From Cardiocondyla obscurior (taxonomy: Eukaryota; Arthropoda; Insecta; Hymenoptera; Formicidae), in NCBI RefSeq assembly GCF_019399895.1, contig NC_091879.1, positions 620,001 to 684,000 on the forward strand: a stretch of DNA of 64,000 bases. Reading direction: 5' to 3'. Both the position numbers and the translations under genes were made by a program. The stretch's first letter is position 1. Each line of letters begins with the position of its first letter. A model generated the notes under the pieces. It was not told where the DNA came from and made no database searches. It saw nothing but the letters and a program-made list of their open reading frames with translations. Below, piece by piece: positions 1-11,016 of this stretch.

Positions 1-640
1 ATGAAGCTGTCGGGAGGCGAAAATTGCGCGATCAAGGCGCGTGAGAGAGACACGCCGAGGACGCGCTCGGACAATTTCCGTTCGGACCGGCAATTGTTCG
101 CGGATGGGTCAATTTGGTGACACGCGAGTGCAATTGACGACGATAAATCTTCGTTCGTGCCCGCGAGTCATTTGGGTCATGCACGACGGGAGAGGATTAA
201 GCGGATTTGAGACTCGGCGGCGGCCCGAGCGCCGCGCAGATGGCTCAATGACAATAACTATCGCCCTTCGTATTTTTTTTTAAACGGTCACGGTAGCGCG
301 ATTAGATCATTGGCGTTCAAGTTAGGGGGGTCTAATGACGGCTAACAACTAAAGTGATACAGCGAAATTAAACCGTCTGAATTTCATCGACCTGTAATTA
401 ATATCGATAACTCGGAGATAAACTTTTTAAGTTCGAAGAAAGGGCCGACGCTCGAAATTGAAATAAATTATGCGGACACGTTACTTCGGAAACGAGATTA
501 TATTACGGCGTGTATCGACACAATGTTCGTCGCGTTGATGTATAACGCTTCATGGCGGGCGGGCGATCAGGAAACCGGGGACCGGTGTAACGAGTAGAAC
601 TTGGATTTCGCCGCCGAGCGGAAGACGCGGGTCTTTTGGC
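1..640. other. Intergenic, no gene seen
   Basis: CpG-rich to about 240, then more AT-rich. Contains a TATCGATA DRE-type core at 402-409. The open frames here have no recognisable product. Confidence 0.5.
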
Positions 641-718
641 TGATTTATGTCGCATTCGAGAGGATCTTTGACTTCGCGAAGAAAAAGCGGCGGACGTCAC
701 GGAGAAAAAGGTGGGGCT
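641..718 (+). repeat. Local diverged repeat, copy A
   Basis: Shares the pattern GATTTATGTCGCATTCGA, then ATCTTTGACTTCGCGAAGAA, with copies at 1067-1175 (minus), 1532-1620 and 2171-2290. Origin unknown. Confidence 0.45.
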
Positions 719-1066
719 GTTTTATTTCAAACTGCCTCCGCTCGCGGTGATTTATTATCGTTCAAGGTTCTTCACGTTTCTTTACGCGCATAATTTATCG
801 ATGCGGCTTTCATATCGAGAGATTGCACGTCCCGAGGACGCTGTTGTCGGATGCGTTTTGGTCACTTTTCAAAGACATGGATATTACGCTCCATTTCTTC
901 GAACGCGAACAATGAAACGGTGTAAGAACGAACGGTAGCGCTATATGATAAACGTCTCATTAGAGTTATTTATTATATGCAAATTATGCAAATTATGCTG
1001 CGCTATGAAGAAGAAATTGAAGAAACTGCGGACCCAGCTGCGAAGAACCTGAACCTGAGTCATTCT

Positions 1067-1175
1067 TGCGTGATGAAGTACATCCTGTTTGGGCATGTAA
1101 GAGGCCTTCTTCCTTTCAGAGAAGCGTGTCCTTTCTTCGCGAAGTCAAGATCGTCGCCAATGCGATTCAGATTGC
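1067..1175 (-). repeat. Local diverged repeat, copy B (inverted)
   Basis: On the minus strand it reads CGCATTGGCGACGATCTTGA, then CTTCGCGAAGAA, and ends in CAGGATGTACTTCATCACGC. The last 20 bases match 2621-2640 exactly on the other strand. Confidence 0.55.
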
Positions 1176-1531
1176 TCGATGAACACATGGCTTGCCCGTG
1201 GTAGCGAAATCGAAGACGACCCAGTTGTACAAGAAGGTTCGACTGGACCAAGTAAAATAAATCGATAAAAAAATCTTATAAAAAAGATCGCGCAACTTAG
1301 ATACAAAAATAATTTTTTTTTTTCTTATTTTACATAATAATTATATTTCAAGATACGGCATATTTGATAAAAAATTTTATTAATATATTTATTAGATCGT
1401 TTTAACGCGCGATAGAATGCAATTTTTTTCGAAATAGAAAAATGATTGGCACTTGTATTACGCGCCTGAATCGTGATCGTTGTCTGAAACTAGTATAACG
1501 AGACTCATTTGGACGTCGCTGAGGATAAAAT

Positions 1532-1620
1532 AGTCTAAAGATTCATATCGCATCGATAATGCTCTTCGACTTTGCAAGGATCGCTCTCAAGCGAGAGAAA
1601 AATGATTGTTAAGCAGGAAG
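1532..1620 (+). repeat. Local diverged repeat, copy C
   Basis: Reads ATTCATATCGCATCGATAAT, then CTCTTCGACTTTGCAAGGAT, ending near TTAAGCAGGAAG. Clearly alignable with copies A and D but well diverged. Confidence 0.45.
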
Positions 1621-2170
1621 CGATCGATTACAGAAGTAAGATCCGTTTGAAGATAATCTGTAATTTCTGCAGGCCTAGCTATTAATCCTCTTGCATTCTT
1701 GAATAATCCTCTTGGCTGTTCGACGTACAAAGTACACACCTTATGTGACTAATGAAACAATCTTTATCAGGGCGGATTAATATTAATTCAATTTCAACTA
1801 AAACTATGTTATTTGAATTGAAGAAGATAAATTACGCTTGATACCTCGTCAAATTTTCTTTCTTTTTCTTTTCTTTTTTTTTTTTGTTTTTTTTTTCTAA
1901 GTTAGTGGTAAATTAATGACTGGTATTTGTATTGTCCTTTCACTGAGTTTTATTTCACTCGCCGCCTAATTCTTTCATTGTAACGTATTCAAACCGCATT
2001 TTGGACGAAACCGCAATTTCGCATTCGGACGAGTGAACCATTTGTACGTAAATTTCTGCAGTCCCTTGTAGGGAACAAATTGTAGCTGTCAGTCGACTTT
2101 ACAGGCAGTATACATCGTCTAAAATCGGTAAAGGGTTGCTCTCGGATCGTAATTTGAGCCTCTCTTTGTT

Positions 2171-2290
2171 GCTACGTTTCGTATCGAGGACGACCTTCGA
2201 CTTCACGAAGAAGATTGCTCCTGGCAGATTGAAGAGCCGTCACGTGGTTAAACAGGATGTGCGGTGCCCTGCACGCGATTCAGACTTCAC
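2171..2290 (+). repeat. Local diverged repeat, copy D
   Basis: Reads TTTCGTATCGAGGACGACCT, then TCGACTTCACGAAGAAGATT, and TTAAACAGGATGTGC at its end, aligning with copy B over about 100 bases. Confidence 0.45.
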
Positions 2291-2613
2291 GAAGTCAACG
2301 ATTTCACTCGATTGCTTTCTTGCAGTTCTTTGAAAAGGCTGGGAATTTCGGCCGAAAACGGAATAACAGTTGTTTCGTAACTTCGAAGCGGGAGAAATAA
2401 GCCGCGTTAATTAAATAATTATGGAGAGTATTTGTTAACGTCGATCACACGGCCGAACTTATTTATTCCCGGGCAGTTTCGTGTTACCGAAAATCGACGT
2501 GGACTCGGTTTAAACATAATCCCGCCAGTGTTGATGTAGAAGTTTTCTTTTTTTTTTTTTTTAACGAACCAACAGTTTTCGCTACACGGAAGAAAAGAAA
2601 GTGCGTATACGCG

Positions 2614-2645
2614 GCTCGAGCAGGATGTACTTCATCACGCTGGCT
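2614..2645 (+). repeat. Local repeat, partial copy E (3' part only)
   Basis: CGAGCAGGATGTACTTCATC plus ACGC, identical over 20 bases (2621-2640) to the end of copy B. Weaker cousins of GAGCAGGATGT occur near 3689 and 6615. Confidence 0.5.
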
Positions 2646-2659
2646 GCAGATAAATATTT

Positions 2660-5600
2660 ATCGTAACGAGTTTCAATATTTACCAATGACACCGCCCGAT
2701 GTGTATCATACTTGTGAAAGGTTTCTTTTAATGGTCTCTGCATGTCGATGCGTTTTCCGTGTGGCGGTGCATACTTATACCGATAACATCATAAATAAAT
2801 TCTCGGGAGCACCATTTGCTTTGGAAAGTTTGATAAAAATTTTGCAAAGCACGGTGGGTTTTATTTTTATTAATTAGTCCGCCGCCTGGTGCCAAGTCGA
2901 GCAAGCATAACTGGTTTATCGTTGACTTCATCGTAACGAGGAAGCCACGTGCACAGATTCGTATCGCGCCGGTAACGAACGTACATTGCGCACAATCCGC
3001 TTGTTCCTGCATCGTATCCGAGGAAAAAGAGGAAATCGACGCGATCACGCACTCAATTTTCCGTCGTAAAGTTACGAAAAAAAGAAAAAAAGAAATAGCA
3101 ATTTAATTTGTAAATTAATCCGTTTATAATTTCATCTCGTGCTCGTATTAATTAAATAGGAACAAAAGTTGTAACACAGACTCGTGCTGCGCGCTTTCCC
3201 GAATTTTCTCAAAAAATATTAGCCGACCAAACGAACTCGATTCAAGGTTTACAAAACCGGTACGATCGGATTCCCCGCGTCATGATTTCATCGTGGTCCA
3301 GCGATGTGTATCGCGTCGAAAAATGTGCTCACCTCGTTCGATCCGCAAGGAACATTCGGTCCAGCGTACGGTAACGGCGGCAGCGACAACGGTGAAAAAA
3401 AAAAAATAAAGAAAAAAAAAAAAATTGTACATACGTGGGTTGAACGGGACGTGCTCGATCACGCCATCGGGATTTCTCCGAAATTTATGTGACGGCGAAC
3501 GCTCGGCGGCCGCGCTTAACGCCGCGCGGTCCTGCATAATATCGGCATAAGGCGCGCGATCGCGAGTCAAAGTTATGAAGTCCTTCTCGCGCGCGGCTTG
3601 GATCGTGTCAGCTAATTGGACCACCAGAGACCGTTGCCGAAGACCGGTATAACGAGCTCCTCTCTTTAGCGTCGCGCCACTGCCACGAGCAGGATGTTAC
3701 GCGTTCGCTCGTCGATCCCGCCGATACGTATCGCGATAAAAAAACGAAGGTATCTCGCGAGAGGTTAGCACGCTGAACGACCAAAACGATATTCTAACGA
3801 GAAATGTCGGGAGGCGATATGAAGTACCGCGCGCATTATCCACCGGCTCGCTGACGTTGACGTATCTCCTCGTGCGTGCGACAAAGTGACGCACGCGACG
3901 TTATTTATAACAGTTGTACGGTACTTGGCGAGAAATTTAGAAACGAAAGGGAGCTGCTTGTTCGTGCAATTAAACTTTCAGTCGGAAGATATATTTTGTT
4001 TTCGTTCGTGAATATCGTTCCGCGTGCGGCGACAGATGCGCCAACGAGCGAACATGCTTTATCGTACCGAATGGTGAAGATTTCTCTTGCGTGGAGAGAG
4101 AGAAAAAAAAAAAGGGAGAAAAAAGAGGAACACTCGCGGGGAATACATCGCGACTCATGTATCACGAGTGTTCCCGCTATTGCGTCACGTTATTTAACGT
4201 TCGCCAAAAGCGCACTCTCGCCGCGACTTCCGAGCTAATTTCCATAATGAAGAGAAACTCAAAGACGAGCGTATTTAAAGAATTAATTAAAAATATGGAC
4301 TCTCGATAAGTGCACTGAGTAATGGTCTTTATTCACAGTGCACGTTCTTCCTCATTTAAAGCGTAATTGAACTTGCATATGGAGGACTGATATCTCTCTT
4401 GAGAAATGTCGTATCGTTTATATGTATATTAAAAAAAAAAAAAAAAAAAAAAATAACGTGATATTAACGCGCGAGTCATTAAGAAATTAAGTTATTATTC
4501 TTCTCTGTCTAATTAATTTAACTTTAAGTCATATTCGAGAGAAAGCACATTTTTCTTATCAAATTAAATCGTTTTCTCTTGCGAAATGTCACAATTTATG
4601 ATACTAGCAGAAATTATGCGTTATATTATTTTTTTTAAATTAATTTAATTAATCACATAGAAATATAGTATATAACTCTTTTATATATACATATTTTTTT
4701 TTTTTTATGTAAAGTTTGGCGCATCAAAAATTTCGATAACGTGAAGACGATCATTGCTGTAAAGAGTAAAGTACATAAAGAAATGCGCCAAGTTCCTGCA
4801 TTCTCTTCTCCCTCGGCGAAATTGCGAACGTTTCGCGAGGGTATTATAATAAAATGTCATTTTTATCGTCGCGACGAAGTGACGCGCGTATCGGCGACGA
4901 AACGAGAAAACGATAAAGTCCGTGTCGATATTGACGAAAGGCGGAGCGTCGCGTATCAGACGTTCGCGGGTTCGATCGTTCGAGTCGCTTTCGCCGATCG
5001 CCACCTTGGTACGAGAACGACAGGATACACAGGTGCGCCGGCGGAGAACGGCATTAATTTTTCTGCGAGGGGGTGAAGGAAATGCAATTCACGTGCAGAT
5101 AAACGAATCACGGATATACGTCGGTGCTGGCGAGCGTGTAACACCGGTGGGATCCGGCGGCATTTATCGGCGCGAGTACGGTCCGGCATCTGGTAGTTTC
5201 GAACTGGGGTCCCGTCGCTTGTAAATGCGTTGACATCTGCAGATTTGCGATGCGTGCGTGTATGTACAGCGCGGCGATGCGACGGAGTTGCAGTTCAATG
5301 GCTGTTGCATTAAGAAGCACGGATAAAAGACACGTTTTTGCCCTGGCCGAAGTTTCGCGAGGTTCAATTTTATTTTTTTTATTTTATTTTTTTACATAAT
5401 ACCGCACCGTTTATACGTGTTCCACGACACACACGGTGGAAATATATTTCAGAGATTGTAGCGATCGCGGCGCGAAAACTGTCTTAAAATTTTACGTCCC
5501 CGCTGCTTCCTCGAACGAAGTGCATATTTTATAGTATTTGCCGCGACAAGATTTGAAGCTGATGGCTCTTTATTTTAATGTTGCTTCGGGTAACCTTGCC

Positions 5601-7900
5601 GGCCGATTTACAGACGGGTAGGACTTAACAATTTCCCGCATGAAACGCCGCACACACACCGTTTAAAGCCCTTTGTTCGGCTTAAACGAGTAACCCCGTA
5701 ATTTCGACGGTGACGTCTCGGAAACGGGGACGTGCCGGGCAAAACCTTGGAACACCTGTGTCCTTATTCTCGATCCCAGCATCCGTGACAGCCCTCATCA
5801 AAATCTGTTTGCCGGGCCTCCCTACAAGGTATCCATGTCGCGTACGCATCTCATTTGCATACCAAGTGCCCGTCGGATAGTGCGCGGCGGCTACCTTCTA
5901 GAAATCTACATACGCGATCACGCGCGCACGAAGAGCACCCCGTGACTTCCCTTCGCGCACGTAATCCCGCGGTGATTCGCGTCTTCTTCCTAGACGCGAT
6001 GCACGTGCGGCCGTCGATCCTCGCGCTCGCGATTCTCCCGCCGGTTACACGCGCATACGCAATCGCGTCTGTCACGCGTGTTTACGCACCCACCGTGATA
6101 AAACTCACGGTTACATTAACGCGCTTACGTGCCTCCTCTCGCGATAGAACACATGGTCGCGTTAACCGGTTGCCGCGTTATAAATAGCCGCGAGAGCGGT
6201 AACATACTATTAAGTCGTTTCAGCGCGCGCGATATCTCTTGTATTTCTTTCTTTTCATCGCCGTTTCTTTCATCCTTTTCGCGAGGGAGGCGGGCGAGAG
6301 AAAGAAATTATCTACGGGTCTTGCCATAATATGATTCCGATAAGCCACCTGGCATATATAGCCGCGCGTTCGCGATTGCGCCGCAGATAGTGTAATTGAG
6401 CGGAATTATAAGGATTACCTGTAGCAGATCTTAATTAATATTTAAAGCGGCCGGCGAGATTGGCGGTAATATTCGTAGTCCTTTTTCCAAAGTCGTCGGC
6501 CGTCTGCAGTAATTTAGTAGCAGGAAGAATATCGGGCGCCCGCATTCTTACATATTTTCCGAGACGGTAATTTTATTTACGTTCGGCGACGCGCTCCGAA
6601 CGGAGGCCGCGCGGAGCAAGATGTACGCGATGTTTCACTAGCACATGCACGTATACATACGGGCTTATAAATTTAATCGTCCGGACAAACTTACATCTGC
6701 ATTTCCGTCGCGATTAACCCTCAAGATTTTGCAACGGGATATCGCTTCCTATAACTGTAAGTACTCGTATCCTGAAAAACTGAATCGATACGGAACGACA
6801 AACGCGAGGATGTATCTTTTTTATAGTTTGCATATATTTAGCGTGAAATTTTAGAGTTTGAGGACATTAATTTAATAATAATTAAAATCGTGCAATTTTG
6901 TATTTTTATTTGTTGTATCGCGAAGTGGGATTGAAAGAGGTGACGGAGAAAAAAAAACTTTTTGATATCGACCGAATTTAAGAAAAGCCATTAATACATT
7001 TTTATTAAATTTCGACGGTGTGGTATTACAGTTGACGCTATGCAATTATGGGGCGTCGGAGAATTAAAGGAATATATTTAAGCTCACGCGATTGAATATA
7101 TCGGCCGCATTTCATGGAAATCGACTTGCAGCTGGTGGCGCGTTAGCTGTTCTCGAATGATTTGAAAGCACTGGCATTGCTTTCATTTCGAATCGTTAAT
7201 TTTAAATTATTTTTTAGTATATTTCAATTCTCAATTGGAAGAGCATACAGGTTCGATTTATGCGACACAGCGAGAGCGTCCGCTGTCGGGCATCGCCCGA
7301 AAGGCCGAACCTAAGGGCATACTTTTTTACTTGTTACAAGCCAAACGAAATATTTTATCAAAGAAACGTCTTCATTTGGACTTTTTCGTTGAACCGTTAT
7401 CTCCCGTTGCAATTATAAAATTACGCTTTAAATTTATTATATGCACGTGTAGCCTTTCATAATTTTGTTCTCTCCTCTTCGCTCTTTTTTCTCCTCTATT
7501 TCGCCGTAAAATTGACTCGGAGATTTTTTTTTTTGCCGCCGCCAAGATGAATGCCACGCGCCAATCATTGATATCAACGATCGAATCGGAATCCCCGGGC
7601 ACGAAATTAATTGAGGGCCGCGAAATTAGATCCGGCATTAATTCCCGGCAGTCGTAAAAACGAGCTCGGAGCGAGAGAGGATTCGGATCGGCCGCGGGGA
7701 TAATTTTGCCGGGGTAATTTCGAGGAAAATTACAACTCCGGCGCTAACAGTCCATACAACGGTCAATCAGTAACGAGGGTAATTATGGAACTGCGTGAAA
7801 TCGCGCCGGCGCAGCGGGGATCCGTCGAACCATCGGTCATAATGATACCGATAATAATTTCGCTTATTCCTGATCCTTTCGCGCCGGGATCCTGCTATCT
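2660..7900. other. Intergenic, no gene seen
   Basis: Mixed AT-rich DNA (1260-1440, 4430-4710 and 6840-7220 are similar) and CpG-rich DNA (3500-3900, 4790-6120). Holds an A23 run at 4431-4453, a lone GTCGCGAC at 4868, and the palindrome TCTCGCGAGA at 3753-3762, which equals the vertebrate BANP/CGCG element. The open frames overlap on both strands and show no family motifs. Confidence 0.5.
4431..4453. repeat. A23 homopolymer
   Basis: Uninterrupted run of 23 A on the + strand in an AT-rich stretch. Confidence 0.95.
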
Positions 7901-8159
7901 GCGCTTTCGATCAGTCAGCAATAAAGCTCGCTACTTCCCGTGCCTTCTTTAGCGTCTCCTTTCCCTCGTCCTTCGCGCGCGCAAAGCTGAGTCTTTCTCT
8001 TAAGTAAAACGCGTTCCCCGTCACGCCGCAACCCTCCTCCGAACAAAACGAAATCACCCTTCCCGGCCTTCGTGCACGATGCATCTCTCTTGTTCTTCTT
8101 GAAATGAAACATACGTTCCCTTTCAATCTCCTTTTACTTTAAATAAAACTGTCCTCCTC

Positions 8160-8394
8160 CTTCTTCTTTCTCTCTCTCTCTCTCTCTCTCTCTGTTTCCT
8201 CCTTATCCCTTATACAAGATACATTCTTCAAACAAAATACATACGGTCTTTCTCGAGCAGCCCTCAGCTCTTCGCCTGCCTTTTTCTCTCTTAAGATGCT
8301 CTCTCGGCTTCTTCGTTTCTCGCCGTTCTCCCTCCAATAAAACTCGGTTCTCCGTCTTTATTCCGCTCGGGCCCTTCTCGTCCTTCCAACGGAG
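8160..8394. other. Strongly pyrimidine-rich block ending in a splice-donor match
   Basis: Almost continuous C/T on the + strand, with a (TC)n tract at 8169-8193. It ends in GGAG|GTGAGT (GT at 8395), a full-consensus donor. It could be a non-coding first exon of an unannotated + strand transcript, or simply low-complexity DNA. No coding frame is convincing. Confidence 0.35.
8169..8193. repeat. (TC)n microsatellite
   Basis: About twelve TC units in a row. Confidence 0.95.
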
Positions 8395-8484
8395 GTGAGT
8401 CCTTTTTCTCCTCGTTCGATCGTCAACCCCCTCGCTCTTTCCCTTCGAGCCTTCCTTCACGCACGCCCACCGCGGCCGTGACCA

Positions 8485-8565
8485 CGTGTTCTACACGCGC
8501 GTACGCGTGCATGCGTCCGCGCGCGTACCCGCGCGTTCGTGCGTGTGCGTGTGCGTACAAAGATT
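8485..8565. repeat. Alternating purine-pyrimidine CG/GT-rich tract
   Basis: Long runs of alternating C/T and G/A (CGCGCGTACGCGTGCATGCG and GTGCGTGTGCGTGTGCGTAC). Such tracts can adopt left-handed Z-DNA; no coding evidence. Confidence 0.6.
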
Positions 8566-8729
8566 CCGAGGTTCTCCACGGAGTCGGTCGAGTCACACCT
8601 GCTCCTTTTTCCCACGAGATCGCTTTGCCCCCCAGCCTCCACGTACATCTCGGCGATCCTCGGTAGTCTCCGTTCGTGGTCGATGTGTGCAACGCCACCA
8701 CATCACGCCTGGACGGGAGTGGTCGCGAT

Positions 8730-10990
8730 GATTTTACATGATCCTCGCCTCTCTTTCTCTCGCACGTTTTTTTTTTTCCCCCCTCGCACCTCCGTACGAG
8801 AGTAATTAAACGCGAAGCTAGTTTCCTATATCTTTTCCAATTTTGCGCGGATTACTTTTGGCTGTTTAATTTAGGCAGAAGCGAAAGCACGGCGGAGTCG
8901 AATCGTCGTGTCTTATCGCTCCGTAAAATTCGCAATTGGTCATCGTCGAAGGACAACGCGATAACTTATTCGCTTCAAGTGTAACGCGCATTTTACGCGG
9001 GGGTAGAGAAACGCATTTGCCGGACACAGCTGTGCATCAAGTCGATTAACGAGCGTGGCGCATCCCTCGCGTCTTACCTGCGCTTCGTAGCACGCGATGC
9101 GACCGTCGTCCGATCGTTTATTCGTCTTATCAGTTTTACTCGATACCACGACGCGTACTTATGTCCCGCGGGCGACGACATGGATATTTATCGAAACCGC
9201 CGCGTCGTGACTCTCTCGCGAATCTTAACGAGCGTCGCGCGAGTGCGAAGCTCGTGTGAGGACCCGCCGCGGCCGCGTTGATTATCGTCGTTTCCCGCCA
9301 AAACTGGCCCGGGCGTCTTAAATTAAACGGAGCGAGCCACGGACCCCGGCAGCAAGTCTGCTTTCTGGCAAGAAGTCGTACTTAACGTTTTTCCAAGCAA
9401 CGATTTATTTTTCTGACGACGCTAGAAGTATCTGCGCTATTGCACGCCGTTCAATATGTGACACGTAAGAGTCGTCCCGACTGACCAGATATCGCCATTC
9501 GTTTCGACACGCTCTCCGAATGACGTTTTTTTTAAACGACAGCGTCCTTGGCTGTTCAACATACATTCAGAAACGTATGGGTACGTCCTTCGCCGCGAAA
9601 TTTACGCCAACAATTAAATTCTACCTTGAGAGTCGAGAAGGCGTCCCGCACCTGATACCCCCCCTTGTTAAAAGGCCTCCTTCGCTCGTACCCCTTAGTG
9701 GCCTTGACCTCGCCCCGTTCTTTCGTCCATCCCTATCATCGCGCCTTGTACGAGAGGCACACTCGCGAAAGAAATCGAAAGAATTCGCGCCCGCATCGTA
9801 TTATTGGTCGCCGACGGTAAGGAGAGACAAGAGACGCGAAAAAAGCCACACGAAGGGGGAAAACCGAGAGTGCGAAATGAATACGCATCTGTGCACGCGA
9901 AGTGGACATTTAAGAATTAGCAAACATGAGACATAACGGTCGACGCGACCGCAATACGTGGACATCCGTTCCTCTTTTTTTTTTTTTTCCCTACGACGTC
10001 GATTAAAAAGAAAAAGAAAAAAAAAATATATATATATATTTGTACTTTTTAATTTTATTTTTAATGTTAATTCTCTTCTATTCTCGAAGGGTTATTGTTT
10101 GCTGGACAGTCCCGCGCGACTGCATTTCACTTTTCCATCTATTCAAAATTATCTCGCTTTCTTCTCAGTTACGAATGAACATCTGCGAAGTCTCTCGGCT
10201 CCGGGTTTTTCTGCATTTTTCACGCGTACTCTCTCCTGCTCGCCTCTACCTCGCACCCGCCATCGCTATTGTCTCGTCACCTATCACCGGTACTCGTCCG
10301 CGTATATGATTCACCATTCGGGGGCCCGCAGGGTTATTGACCGGCTCGCTCTCGATCGGACCCGATCGACTTTACACGTGCAATACTTTCCGATTACTTT
10401 ATACGCAGCGTTGCCCGAAGTGGGACCGCATCGTACTTTGGGATCCTGGACAGGGGCACCACTTCGAAGGGGCGAAGGGAGAGAGAATGGGCCCACCGAG
10501 AGGGCCCGTAGGGGGAATTGTGCCCCCACAAGTGGCTCCCCGGTAGCGCCGTCGCGCACCTGCCGCTTATTCCCACGCCGAGACTCACGTTCGCCTCATC
10601 TTTCCTCTGTTCGTCCTGCCTCCCCGAAGCCCCCCCTTTCCCTCCTTTCGTCTTTGCCCCGTTCCGTCTTTGACCCTCTCACCACCGACGGCACACGTGT
10701 GCACCGCGGGTATCGGGAGGGCAGGGGGCCGGGCACGCTTATTTATTTTTAGATATTTTTGGTCCGCCACGAGAAAGATACACTCTATGTGCATACAACC
10801 TTTCGAAGCGCGACTTGTCGATACCCAAAGAATGTCACGGGATAGCGTAGAAAGAGTGGAAAAGTATCTCTCGGGGTATGGACCGACTAATCGTAATGGA
10901 TCTCGCCTAAGGAGTGCACATATGTCTCTTAAAGAACGATCTCTCTTTCTCGAGACGTTTCTCATCCATATTAAGTATTCGTTGTAATTA
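8730..10990. other. Intergenic, C/T-rich, no gene seen
   Basis: Pyrimidine-rich on the + strand at 9600-9730 and 10550-10680. An (AT)n stretch at about 10026-10039 and a G/C-rich segment at 10430-10560 with several GGGCCC-type inverted pieces. The 264-codon open frame at 9958-10752 has low-complexity composition and no domain. Confidence 0.45.
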
Positions 10991-10995
10991 CAAGG

Positions 10996-11016
10996 TTTTT
11001 TTTTTTTTTTTTTTTT
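10996..11016. repeat. T21 homopolymer
   Basis: Uninterrupted run of 21 T on the + strand. Confidence 0.95.

Noticed and set aside
2618..2640. ATGTACTTCATCA resembles part of miR-305.
   Set aside because: The conserved miRNA differs on both sides and no hairpin partner was found. The match is explained by the local repeat family.
9958..10752. 264-codon open frame, the second longest in the window.
   Set aside because: It begins in a T/A-rich tract, is dominated by low-complexity Ser/Pro/Arg segments, and shows no domain or codon preference.
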